Below, piece after piece: positions 11,434 through 21,200 of a stretch of 64,000 bases of DNA. The stretch's first letter is position 1; each line of letters begins with the position of its first letter. The DNA lies in contig JAQGEQ010000177.1 in assembly GCA_034620365.1 (NCBI GenBank), forward strand, positions 62,001 to 126,000. Direction: 5' to 3'. Source of the DNA: Pegea sp. RAD2-039 (lineage: Eukaryota > Chordata > Thaliacea > Salpida > Salpidae). The notes beneath the pieces were generated by a model. That model saw only the letters and a program-made list of their open reading frames with translations, did not search any database and was not told where the DNA came from. The position numbers and the translations under genes are program-made.

Positions 11434-12655
11434 TTTATATTTTTTGATTATTTGCATTTTAGAAATAAATAGAATAATATTATAATAAATTTATAAAATT
11501 AAAAAAAGTTCAGACTTAATTTTACCAAACTACTTATTGGAAAAAAATCAAAAAGTTTACACTTAATAGTAGAACTTGGTATTTAATAAAAAAATTACAA
11601 TAAACTTTATTACAATTTAAATTCATTTTATGGCATAACAAATTGAGATATATTTAAATATTAAATATATGAATAACCTCACATAGAAATTTATATGTTT
11701 AAATTTTTTATATCTAATTTTCCAAATCTGAATCACATAGATAAATTTTAGGGTTTTACAAAATTTAAACCAAAAATAAAATAAGTTATATAAAAAATAG
11801 AACAATTTTTTTAAGTATAATTTAAAAAAATAAATCTTTAATTAAAAAAACAGTTTAAGTTTTCAATTTGTATGAAAAATTTTCTAAAATTTAAAATGAT
11901 TTAAACAGTAAACAAACATTTAAATCTAAGAAAATTTATAAATTAAATGCAAATTACATCGCATCAAATATATATGAGCCACTTTTATCAAATTTTAGTG
12001 CAATTAAAAACTTTATCTTGATTTGTATACTAGTATGTGGTACGTAAAATAATTTGAAGAGTTTCATTAAAGGGGAATAATAAAATAAAAACGATAAAAA
12101 TTGGGCAAAGCTGTTATTAAAGCTTATCTTTTAAGCTAATGGTTTTTATTATAAGTTAAAAGTCATTTTGTTTGTAATGCTTTATTTTGCATTATCTAAA
12201 CGTTTTCAATCTTTCAATTATTTTTTAATTTCTGCTTCACAGTTTAAGTACATGTTCTGAAACTTATTGTTTTTCTTTTAATTTATTTTAAATTCTTTTT
12301 TGATTTAAATACTATTTATATTAACGAGTAAAGCCCCTGGTTTCAAGAAACAGATCAAAAATAAATAATAGTGTTGTTCAGTTTATTTTTATCAAAAATT
12401 GTAAAATAATTATCTCATAAGTTTAAAAACTGCCATGACTTAAAGTTATGAATAATAAGAAACCCAAAAACTGTTTAATTAACTTTAATTTCTTGAAGAA
12501 TATTTTAGCTACAAAAGCTGAATTTAAAAAAAATCAGAAGATTAAAAAAAAATTTCATATTAAATTTTTATTAAAAAAAACTTACTAAGCTCATTCAGAT
12601 TAAGCTTAAATAACAAAGAATTACTTTAAAGAAAATCAAATTGAATGAAAAGTTC
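11434..12655. other. Intergenic AT-rich DNA
   Basis: No gene, RNA or repeat family is supported. A 60-codon minus-strand open frame at 11623-11805 has only AT-driven composition. Confidence 0.5.
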
Positions 12656-12660
12656 TCATT

Positions 12661-13019
12661 TCATGAGTACGGCCATGCTGCATATCAGGGCAGAATTATT
12701 GATATCCAGTTGTTGCCCATGCAGCAGGATTCCACTCTGCGCCAATTAGGAATGCTTCGGAACAGATGAACTACTACAGCTACGAGTAGGTGGAGTCATC
12801 GGAACTGCCAGAAAGACACTGATTACAGTGACGAGTTGCCTATGAGGGTACCACTGCAGTCTTACATTTGGAGTTTTGTATCTCCTATAAGTGATGTCAT
12901 TAACCAGACTAACGAGGTCCTTTTGCCGGGTTTTTTATGAACTTTTGCTGGTCGCCCGGAATTGAAGCCGGGACCATCTGCGATTTAGTTGGGTGTGATA
13001 ACTTCTACACAACGGAGAT
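12661..13019 (-). mobile_element. SINE with tRNA-Val-like head
   Basis: This 360-bp block is clearly more GC-rich than its surroundings. Read on the minus strand, 13019-12947 aligns by eye along its length with eukaryotic tRNA-Val: TCTCCGT acceptor arm, GTGTAG and GTTATCAC of the D arm, CTAAA at the anticodon loop, and GGTCCCGG then TTCAATT of the T arm. The 5' anticodon stem and 3' acceptor arm no longer pair, so it is not a functional tRNA. The B box GCTTCAATTCC matches the polymerase III consensus at 9 of 11 positions. The remaining roughly 285 bp is an unrelated body running to about 12661. No second copy was found in the window. Target-site duplications could not be assigned. Confidence 0.75.
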
Positions 13020-13690
13020 AGACAATCAACAAGTTAATTAAGGGAATTAAAAACAGCGTTAAGGTTTTAAATAAAAACAATTAATTTGACGGTTTGATGA
13101 AAACTTTAGTTTATAAGCCAATGGTATTACTTTCAGAGAAAAATTAAATAAAAAGCAAATTAGGTTAACTTAAAACATTAGATGAAGGCAAACTTGTTTT
13201 ATAATTTTCACCTGTCGAGGGTACTGACCAGAAAACATGCCAATGCACCATTTATAAGAGGAGTGTGAATGATATAACAATTGCTACCAAAAAGAAATCT
13301 TTCTTAATATGAGGAATTATTTTTTGCTTTGTGGTACAAATGATGCAAGTTCGAATTATTAAACAAGAAAATTTGATAAAAAGTTACTTTGATTTATTCA
13401 ACTTCTTGACCTTACAAGACTTTCTACAATACACCAAGAGGTAAAATATATAATATATATATATATATAACAGTCAAAAATACTCAGCAGACAACTGTAA
13501 ATTTGAAAGTTTTGTTTTATTTTTTAATAGAACACAAAACTATATCAATTACATGCCGAAATTTTATATACTTTTAATAAAATGTGATAGAAGTGAAAGA
13601 TTATGAAAGCATACTCACATTTTGATAAAATCACAGAAAATTAAGTTTTCACTATATTAATGATAAATATATATTTTATACAAAAGTGTT
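13020..13690. other. Intergenic AT-rich DNA with a short (TA)n run
   Basis: A pure TA microsatellite occurs at about 13452-13471. Nothing else is supported. Confidence 0.5.
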
Positions 13691-13695
13691 AATCA

Positions 13696-14490
13696 TTTAT
13701 TTATTTATTCCAATAAATGCGAAGGAGGGTACCTGAAAAGAGCACCTCTCGCTAACACACATTTGCACAAATAACATCTATTTAGCCAAAAATATAGAAA
13801 GTAAAAGATGTAACACATGGTATCTCGATAAGCACTCAAATCATATAACAGTGAACACAAAGATCTTTGTACAGAGATTTGATGGAAGGGTCTGTTTTAG
13901 TTTGTTTGTATAGGAGGTTTTTTAAATGTTGTACATTCTTTAAACTTTTGGGCAAATGTGGTTTCTTGTTGGCTCTAAAGAAAGGTATGAATTTTTCGAT
14001 TGACTCTTTAACGATGTTAGTAAATCTTGAGTAAATAGTATTGATGTCTTCGGAAGAGTTGAAAACATAAATCCAGTCAACATCTGATAGAAACTTGTTA
14101 ATACCATTATAATTTCCACAGTAAAAATTCCTTTTGCTTGAACTTTTAACGTTCATAAAAAAGTTTGATGGAGCTTGAATTCAATCATATTGTGATCGCA
14201 TGTCAAAGCAAAAGGTTTTTTTGATCAACGCACATAATGTTCTCGGGTTTTGCTGTGATAAGAAGATCCAAAGTATTACCACTAACTTGGGTCGGAAAAG
14301 TAACCATCTGAGATAGATTATTGGCATTGAGGAAGCTTACAAAGGTATGGTTTAGAAAGGGTGAATTAGTATTATTGCTATCCAAGTTAAACAATTTTCC
14401 ACTAAATGCTAAATTCGGGTTATTCCAATCAATTTTACCAAAATTAAAATCCCCCAAAATATATAACTCAGGACAAACAACACTCTTCAG
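13696..14490 (-). mobile_element. LINE (non-LTR retrotransposon) remnant with most of its RT deleted
   Basis: On the minus strand 14470-14203 encodes an APE-type endonuclease end: LYILGDFNFGKIDW, then a PTQVSGNTLDLL box of the kind seen in CR1/Jockey-type elements. A frame break follows at an A-rich run near 14215; the next frame continues with a CDHNMIEF box. The segment to 13836 resembles the endonuclease-RT linker (FLSDVDWIYVF, EDINTIYSRF, EKFIPFF). The sequence then passes directly to a 3' end with AATAAATAAATAAATG at 13696-13716. No reverse-transcriptase core is present, so this is an inactive, internally deleted copy. Confidence 0.75.
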
Positions 14491-15375
14491 AGCCTTTTAA
14501 CACATTTAAGACACATTTTTCAGACACATTTAAGTGTGTGAATCATTGAAATTCATAATAACTCTTATTTCTAAAATGTAAGCAGTGAAATAAAATTTGA
14601 TTTTGTTTTGTTGTAGTTATTTACAAAAAAATATCCTAATAACTTAAAATAAGAAAATAAGGGTAAACAAAACCCAAAATAAATGTCATTAAAGTAACAA
14701 GTGTTTTTTGAGTGTAATAAATTTTTGTAAAGCAATTTTTTAACTCTATGAAAATATGGAATTAACATTTTGATGAGATGGAAATATCTTATGGTATTAT
14801 TAATTAACTCAAAGATCGGTTTTTGTCGATGTCACCGAAATGATAAATTTTGATTTTTGCAAACTGTTTAAATTATACTCAATTTTGATAATTGTTAAAA
14901 ATTAATTGTATTTTTAAGTTAGTTTTACATTAGTTGCTATTATTTGACATCAAAAGTTAATAACATTAATAAAAACCCATTTTCGAGCTGTTTATAAATG
15001 CAATCTTCACTGTACATGATATTTGACCATTAAGTTGCAATAGTATTTTTGATATAATTTATTTAAATTTGAATGAAGAAAAAATGTTGAAATCAAATTT
15101 GTTTTTTCTGTGTAATGTTTTCAAACTTTCTAAACAAGTTAGTTCTTTTTATCAAATTATTTTAAACTTACTTTTTGATATACTTTTGAACACAAAAAGA
15201 TTATATTAGAACATTGTTTAAAATTTGTTAAATACATTTATTATAATCTATTATAGTTATAAAAAAAATTGTAGATAAAAATAGAATTTATATAATATTA
15301 ACATCTTTAATATTTATATTTTAGAATTTTTGTCATTTATAAAAATCATTAACTTTTTCTTGTTTGACTGTTGGT
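14491..15375. other. Intergenic AT-rich DNA
   Basis: A short direct repeat (ACACATTTAAG, twice) sits at 14500-14540 next to the LINE remnant. A 65-codon minus-strand open frame (14571-14768) looks like chance. A missing first exon of the next gene could lie here. Confidence 0.4.
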
Positions 15376-17910
15376 ATGAAGTTAATTTTGAATTTATTAA
15401 TTTTTCAGACTCGTAATCTATCAGAAACAAAATTAGTTTCTGGGGTTTTAAATTTAAGAAAATCAATTGAAAATTCTGGGAATTTAAAAAGGTGCTTTTA
15501 TCAAAATTAACTGAAAAAGACTCATTAACTTATTACTTTAAGATATCTCCTTTTATTGATGATTGATTTATACTTGAACTTATAAATAGTAATATTATTG
15601 ATTTTTTAGGTCAAAGTTGACAAAGAGGAAAATTTTACAAAATAGTTTCCCAAAATGGTTAAAACCTGAGCAGTTGAAGGTAGAAAAATACTTTTTCAAT
15701 TTCTTCTTCACAACACTTATAAATATTTTTATATTAATAATAATCATCATCATATCATAAATTATATTCATTTTGTTGTTATATATCTTTAATTATTATT
15801 ATAATGATTTCATATTAACAAATTAAATGTTCAAAATAAAAATTCAATTAAAATATTATAAGAATATATAAAATATCTACTTTATAAATTTTATCTTTTA
15901 TTATTATTCAAATTTTGTTACATTAGCCATTGATTAGACTATTTCACTTTAAATAGAGTGTTCAGCAAATTTCTTCTTTTACTTACACCCATCAAGAAGT
16001 ATCTTGCATTACAATGACAAAAAAGTTTGAAATTACTCACATCGATTCAGTGATTTTAGATATTCCCCCAACACGAGATTGTATGTTTTACTGGGACAAG
16101 GTTTGTTTCATTTATTTATTTTATTCAACACATGGCTGCAGATGACAAATATACAGCTCTTATAGCGAACAAAAAACAACAATATGAGCAGAAAGATAAT
16201 GAAAAGGTCTTAAGTATCAGCATAGATAGTGTAAAAACTAGGAACACTGCAGAGGCATTTAAGAAATAAGTGAAGAAAAAGAAGAAACTTTACTCATATT
16301 TATTTTGCAATTTCAAACCTTGATTACATTGAAAGCTGTTGATTTATTGGGTGTTATTAAGGGGAAAAATTTTAAAACTTTCAGTAAAATATTTAAATTA
16401 ATGAATTCTTGTACAGATCAATCCTATGCTTGAAAGACTACATAATGTTGATTTACATTTACTTGAACAAAATGTCTTTCCACCCAAGTTTGATCGAATC
16501 AATTTACATTTGAAGTAAGTAATATTTTTGTCTCTAAATTTTTATTTTATAGAAAATTATTACAATATTTTGACACTTGGTTTTGCTTGAAGAAGTTTCT
16601 TCTACGTTAAACTGAACGATTTAACTGAATTGGAAAATTAATTTTTTGAAAGGTGCTTTTTACCATTTGCTGTTGTCCACTCAACTTTCTTCTATTTTAG
16701 AAAGTATATAAAATAACTATTATGGTAGAATTTTTCTGTGCCTTTTAAAAACTGTGCCTTTTCTGTTCTTCAGCACTTTCGACCACCAATCATAAAATGT
16801 TTGATATTAGCAAGAAGTTTTGTTGCTCTAAATTAAATTGGCTGATTTTTCAAGTTTCTCAATTTGCTCTATATGGGGGTTTGAACCAGGGCTACTGGTT
16901 ATACAAATCAAAGATTTTGTCGCGCTCTTAGTCAAAAACACTAATCTTAATCCAAATCTCCAAATTCTTACTTTAGCTTCTCCAAAATTTCACAAAACAT
17001 TTGAAAAAAATCATTCATTTACAAAGTTAGAGATATTTTCAAGCATTTTGAAGAAATCCGACAAATTAATATGAATCGGAAATTTCTGCTGTATTTAAAA
17101 TATTTAAAACAGAATTTTTCAATAAGAAAATATATTTATAAATATTTATATTATAAAGTATATATTCATTCACGTTTCTCTCAATGATGACGTCATCCAA
17201 ATCCGCTACCCATGCTAAGATTGGATTTCAAAAAATATTTTTAGAAATGTACATATGAAAAATTTCGAATGAGTTGAGATGTTTTGGTTTGACTAGAAGA
17301 TGTCATTTTTGCAAGATGTCTTGTCACGTGACACAAATAACTTTTGAATATTTGCAGATCAATCACAATGCTTTTGATAGGATCATTACAACAAAGAAAT
17401 CCGTCTGTTGTTCAATTAGACCGATTTAAAGTCGGCGATCATTTCGGACTAGTAGTCGGTTTGTAGATTCAATTTATTAAGAATTAAAGAATTTCTTGAT
17501 GACTCTGAAATTTTATGAAATTAAATCTTCAAATCACTTAAGATTATTTTTAAAGCCTCATCAATTTTGATGACATCAAAATAACATCCTTGAGTTTATG
17601 AAAAGTTTTAACGTTTCAATAAAAGCTTAGATTATTTGAAATTTGATTTTAAAACATATTATCAGAAGGGACAAGATCAAGAATAAACAGTGAAAATTTA
17701 ATCACCGAAATTCTGAAAGATCATTCTTGGAAAGACAATGAGATCAAATATCCAACTCAAAAACTTTCAACTTCTTACAACAAGTCTTATCTACATCAAT
17801 ATGATCCAGCTACTGGAGAAGATTTATCTCTTCCGCTTAGTCTACCTCTAAGTGATGCAATTTTGCAAGCTATCGCTTTTTGGGATATAGTTAAAAAATT
17901 AAATGTCTAA
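15376..17910 (+). CDS. Unrecognised protein, six exons
   Basis: Exons 15409-15491, 15610-15679, 15957-16100, 16417-16514, 17358-17458 and 17666-17910 join in frame for 247 codons. The start is uncertain: an in-frame ATG lies at 15376, immediately before a good acceptor at 15406-15408, so either translation begins there or an unseen exon precedes. The N-terminal part is basic (SKLTKRKILQNSF). The middle contains INPMLERLHNVDLHLLEQN and VGDHFGLVV. The C-terminal part has SYNKSYLHQYDPATGEDL. No membrane segment or catalytic motif is evident. I do not recognise the family; the short Tyr/Pro-rich C-terminal motif is reminiscent of small axonemal proteins, but that is only a guess. Confidence 0.75.
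16660..16945 (-). mobile_element. Candidate tRNA-derived repeat inside an intron
   Basis: On the minus strand an A-box-like GACTAAGAGCGC is followed by a B box GGTTCAAACCC (rc of 16877-16887), matching the polymerase III consensus at 10 of 11 positions. The segment further 3' contains a 24-bp block at 16779-16802 that recurs near 61753. Anticodon and acceptor stems do not fold well, so it is not called a tRNA gene. Confidence 0.4.
16779..16802. repeat. Dispersed repeat block, copy 1
   Basis: This 24-nt block, beginning TCGACCACCAAT, matches 61753-61776 at 22 of 24 positions. See the second copy. Confidence 0.55.
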
Positions 17911-19700
17911 AAGCTGTTTTTTTATTTAATAAAATCGTCATCTATCTATTTTAATTTTTTCAAAGAAAAACATTTAGTCAAATATGTATGATGTAGTTTG
18001 TGGGTTTTTATAATTTTTAACTATCTTAAAGAAACGAAAAGTTTTAAAAAGAGTTTTATTTATAGCGATAGTTTAAGTTTCAATTAGTGAACCCAATTTT
18101 TTTAACATTTGGATCTTTTAATCAAAGTCGTTTCTTAGTTTTGAGGTATCTGATTTTTTAATTTATGAATTTTAAATATTAATTAATTAAATAGTTTTGC
18201 CTAAAGTATCTCTTAAATGCTCTACTAAACTGTTTAGTTACTTAATTTATCATTTTTTTAATGTTTAGTTTAATAAAAATAAATTTAACTTGAATCATGG
18301 AATCTTATAAATTATATAGTTAATTTTTATCGGATTTTAAACAAAGATTAATGCATAATACAATCATTATTTTTTATTATTTATCAAGTAACGATTATTA
18401 GATTAGTTATTTCTAAGTCTGAAATTGACCATCAAGAAAATCAAATAGCGAGTATTTACTTTGATAATACTTTCAACAAGTCTATTAACCCAAATGACAA
18501 ATGTTCATCCTTTTTAAATAAAATTTGTAGATAAATTATTTTTATAAAATAACTTTTAGTCTTTAGATAACAATATTTTGTATACTTTCAAGCTTCTTTT
18601 ATTTAAATATTTGACATTAAATATTCATTTTAAACTTTTATATAAACCAAATTCGACATGATTCAACTGCTATATATTGTTAGTTATTTTGCCGCTTAGG
18701 TACGTTCGATTCAAAAGCTAGCTTTTGAGGTTTCGTCTTTCCTAAAATATAAACAACTCAAATACAATCAGACTTGATTTATTATATCTGTAATTGTTTG
18801 ATTCGATTGTTATTTTTAATAGTTATATTTTTTGATGTGCGAATTTTATTTGGTATATACTATTTTTCATAGATAACTTTTACACTTATCTGTAATAGGT
18901 GCTGATTTAGGTAGAACGGCGAATTAATTTTTTTAATTTAAAGTATTCGAAAAAAAGTGGTGAAAGTGATTGTAAAATATAATAAAATATAGTTTTTTTA
19001 TACTTCTATATTTAGCAAAAACTTTTTTAAAAGCAAACAACTTTTTATTTTTTTGTAGTAACGCACTACAAGTTCAAACCTCACATTTTAATATTTTAAT
19101 GAAATTTGTTTGTACTGTTCGTTTTGTACTTTAAGCTTTTGATTGTTTATATTTGACTGATTCTATAAGTTTTTACATATGACTTTTATTTTTTCTAGTT
19201 TATTGAAATTAATTTTATTTTTTGCCATGATTTAAAATCTATTATTTTCAAATATCACTTTTTGATTATAAATTATATGAATTTATAGTTTTTATGTTTA
19301 ACAGACTAAAATGATCACAAGCTTATAAAATAAAATTATACAAAAATTTAAGAATGATTTTTTATATCTAGAAACAAATTTGTGATTTCAAGTTAGTTCA
19401 TTTATTTTAAGTCTTTTTTTAAAACTACCTAATTTTAATTTTGGGTTATTTAAAATTAGTTTATCTATTTTATTAAATGTTTTTAAATCATTAAAAAAAT
19501 TATTTATAATTTAATATGTTATTTATTTGATAAATGGTTTGAGCATTTGATTTTATTCTTGTATAAGTTTACTTAAATTATTTGCTTTGATTTGTTTAAA
19601 TACTGATAGTAGCATTTTTTACTGATACGATTTTATACATTTCACTTTAACATATAAAATTGTTTTTGAATTTTTATTTTTCATTTAGTAAATTGAACAT
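17911..19700. other. Intergenic AT-rich DNA
   Basis: No gene is supported. An 18-bp perfect palindrome (TCAAAAGCTAGCTTTTGA) lies at 18711-18728. Confidence 0.5.
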
Positions 19701-19710
19701 TTCTTAAATC

Positions 19711-19722
19711 TTCTCTTAACAG
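19711..19722 (+). promoter_or_regulatory. Unpaired 3' splice acceptor upstream of SEH1
   Basis: TTCTCTTAACAG ends 42 nt before the SEH1 ATG with no clear upstream donor. It may be a trans-splice or 5'-UTR intron acceptor. Confidence 0.4.
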
Positions 19723-19764
19723 ATCAAAATTTCAATTGATATCCTTTTTAACTAAGTTTTAATC

Positions 19765-20742
19765 ATGAGTGAAGTTGACAATTTATGTTCTAGTCGAATT
19801 ATGGTTACAGACCATGGTGATATGATTCATGATATTTCATATAATTACTTCGGTAATAGAATGGTAACATGTTCCAGTGACCAAAATATGAAAATTTGGG
19901 ATCTAGATGAAGAATCAAACACTTGGAAATGTTCTAAAAGCTTTAAAGCCCATAGAGCAACTATATGGCGAGTTGATTGGGCCCATCCTGAATTTGGGCA
20001 AGTAATTGCTTCATGTTCTTTTGATAGAACAGTTTCAATATGGGAAGAATCAGTCTCTGAAATCTCACCTGGAGTTATTACAAATGAATGGACTCAAAAA
20101 GGGAATCTTGTTGATAGTCGAACTGCAATTAAAGATATTGAATTTGCTCCAAAACATTTAGGTCTCCAAATTGCCACTTGTACATCTGATGGTGTTATTA
20201 GAATATATGAGGCCCCTGATGTTATAAATCTCTCTCAATGGGTTTTACAAGAACAAATTAATACTGGAACTTCATGTTGTTGTTTGACTTGGAATACTTC
20301 TGTTCAAAGAATCAATAATCCAATGATAGCTGTTGGTAGTGATGATTGGAATGATTCTAGTGGTGGTAAGGTGTTTGTATTTGAGCATAATGAGCATCAA
20401 CGTGTTTGGCAACAAGTTTATGTGATTAAAGAAGTAACAGAACCTGTGAATGATTTGAAGTTCTCTCCTGATGTTGGTAGATCTTATCATATGTTAGCTG
20501 TTGCATCTAATAATCTACATCTTTATAAAATGAAAGCTAGTGTTCAAGATGAGAAAGATGAAGAAAGTTTACAAGTTGAAGAAATAGCTTTTTTGGATGA
20601 TCATGACTGTAATGTGCTGCGTTTATCGTGGAACACACTTGGAACGATGTTAACATCATCTGGTGATGATGGGAAAGTTTTAATGTGGATGGCCAATTAT
20701 ATGGGTATTTGGAAATCTGTTAACCAGCTAAAAGTTGCTTAA
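19765..20742 (+). CDS. SEH1L: Nucleoporin SEH1 (WD40 propeller)
   Basis: One exon of 325 residues. WD40 repeats run throughout, with SEH1 signatures: DMIHDISYNYFGNRMVTCSS, VDWAHPEFGQVIASCSFDRT, SIWEE, IKDIEFAPKHLGLQIATCTS, IRIYEAPDVINLSQW and MIAVGSDD. The last blade ends GTMLTSSGDDGKVLMWMANY. SEH1 belongs to the Y-shaped NUP107-160 complex of the nuclear pore and to the GATOR2 complex that relays amino-acid signals to TORC1. The protein lacks the low-complexity C-terminal tail of the vertebrate form (about 360 residues). It is intronless. A polyadenylation signal lies near 20843. Confidence 0.96.
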   Translation: MSEVDNLCSSRIMVTDHGDMIHDISYNYFGNRMVTCSSDQNMKIWDLDEESNTWKCSKSFKAHRATIWRVDWAHPEFGQVIASCSFDRTVSIWEESVSEISPGVITNEWTQKGNLVDSRTAIKDIEFAPKHLGLQIATCTSDGVIRIYEAPDVINLSQWVLQEQINTGTSCCCLTWNTSVQRINNPMIAVGSDDWNDSSGGKVFVFEHNEHQRVWQQVYVIKEVTEPVNDLKFSPDVGRSYHMLAVASNNLHLYKMKASVQDEKDEESLQVEEIAFLDDHDCNVLRLSWNTLGTMLTSSGDDGKVLMWMANYMGIWKSVNQLKVA

Positions 20743-20839
20743 GTCTTCTGAAGAAGTTTTGATTGTTATGGAATGACAATAGAGCTGTTATGAAATTGTA
20801 AACTTAAGAAAGTATCTCATCAGAGATAGATGGATATTT

Positions 20840-20850
20840 GAATAATAAAA
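20840..20850 (+). terminator. SEH1 polyadenylation signal
   Basis: AATAATAAAAT, containing AATAAA, lies about 100 nt after the SEH1 stop. Confidence 0.5.
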
Positions 20851-21112
20851 TATTATTCAATTGGAAATAGTGCCTTTTTATGTTAGAAAGTTTTTACTTA
20901 ACTTCTAATATGTTGTGTGTAGGAAATTTTGATTAAATGTTTTGTAACTATTGAACATAGTTCAGTTATTATTTCAAATTTCAATGTTGTCTATTTGTTG
21001 ATTTTTTGTCATATTATTAACTTGAAGATTATTTTTGATTTATGCAAGTAAGAAAAATAATTGTTTTTGTGGTAATAAAACATTGTGATTATCACAATAT
21101 TTAACAATTATA

Positions 21113-21129
21113 TTATTTTTTCTTCTTAG
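21113..21129 (+). promoter_or_regulatory. Unpaired 3' splice acceptor upstream of MEIOC, with a tiny uORF
   Basis: A T-rich tract ending TTCTTCTTAG stands 71 nt before the MEIOC ATG. Between them, a four-codon upstream frame starts at about 21151 (ATG then three Lys codons then TAA), which could damp translation. Confidence 0.4.
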
Positions 21130-21200
21130 ATATAATTTAACTAAACCTTTCATGAAAAAAAAGTAATAAATTTTTTTATCATTTAAAAAAAATAATTTTT

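Noticed and set aside
12947-13019. Functional tRNA-Val gene
   Set aside because: Stems of the anticodon and acceptor arms do not pair and a unique body follows; it fits a SINE head better.
18711-18728. 18-bp perfect palindrome TCAAAAGCTAGCTTTTGA
   Set aside because: A lone palindrome of this length is not rare enough in AT-rich DNA to claim function.
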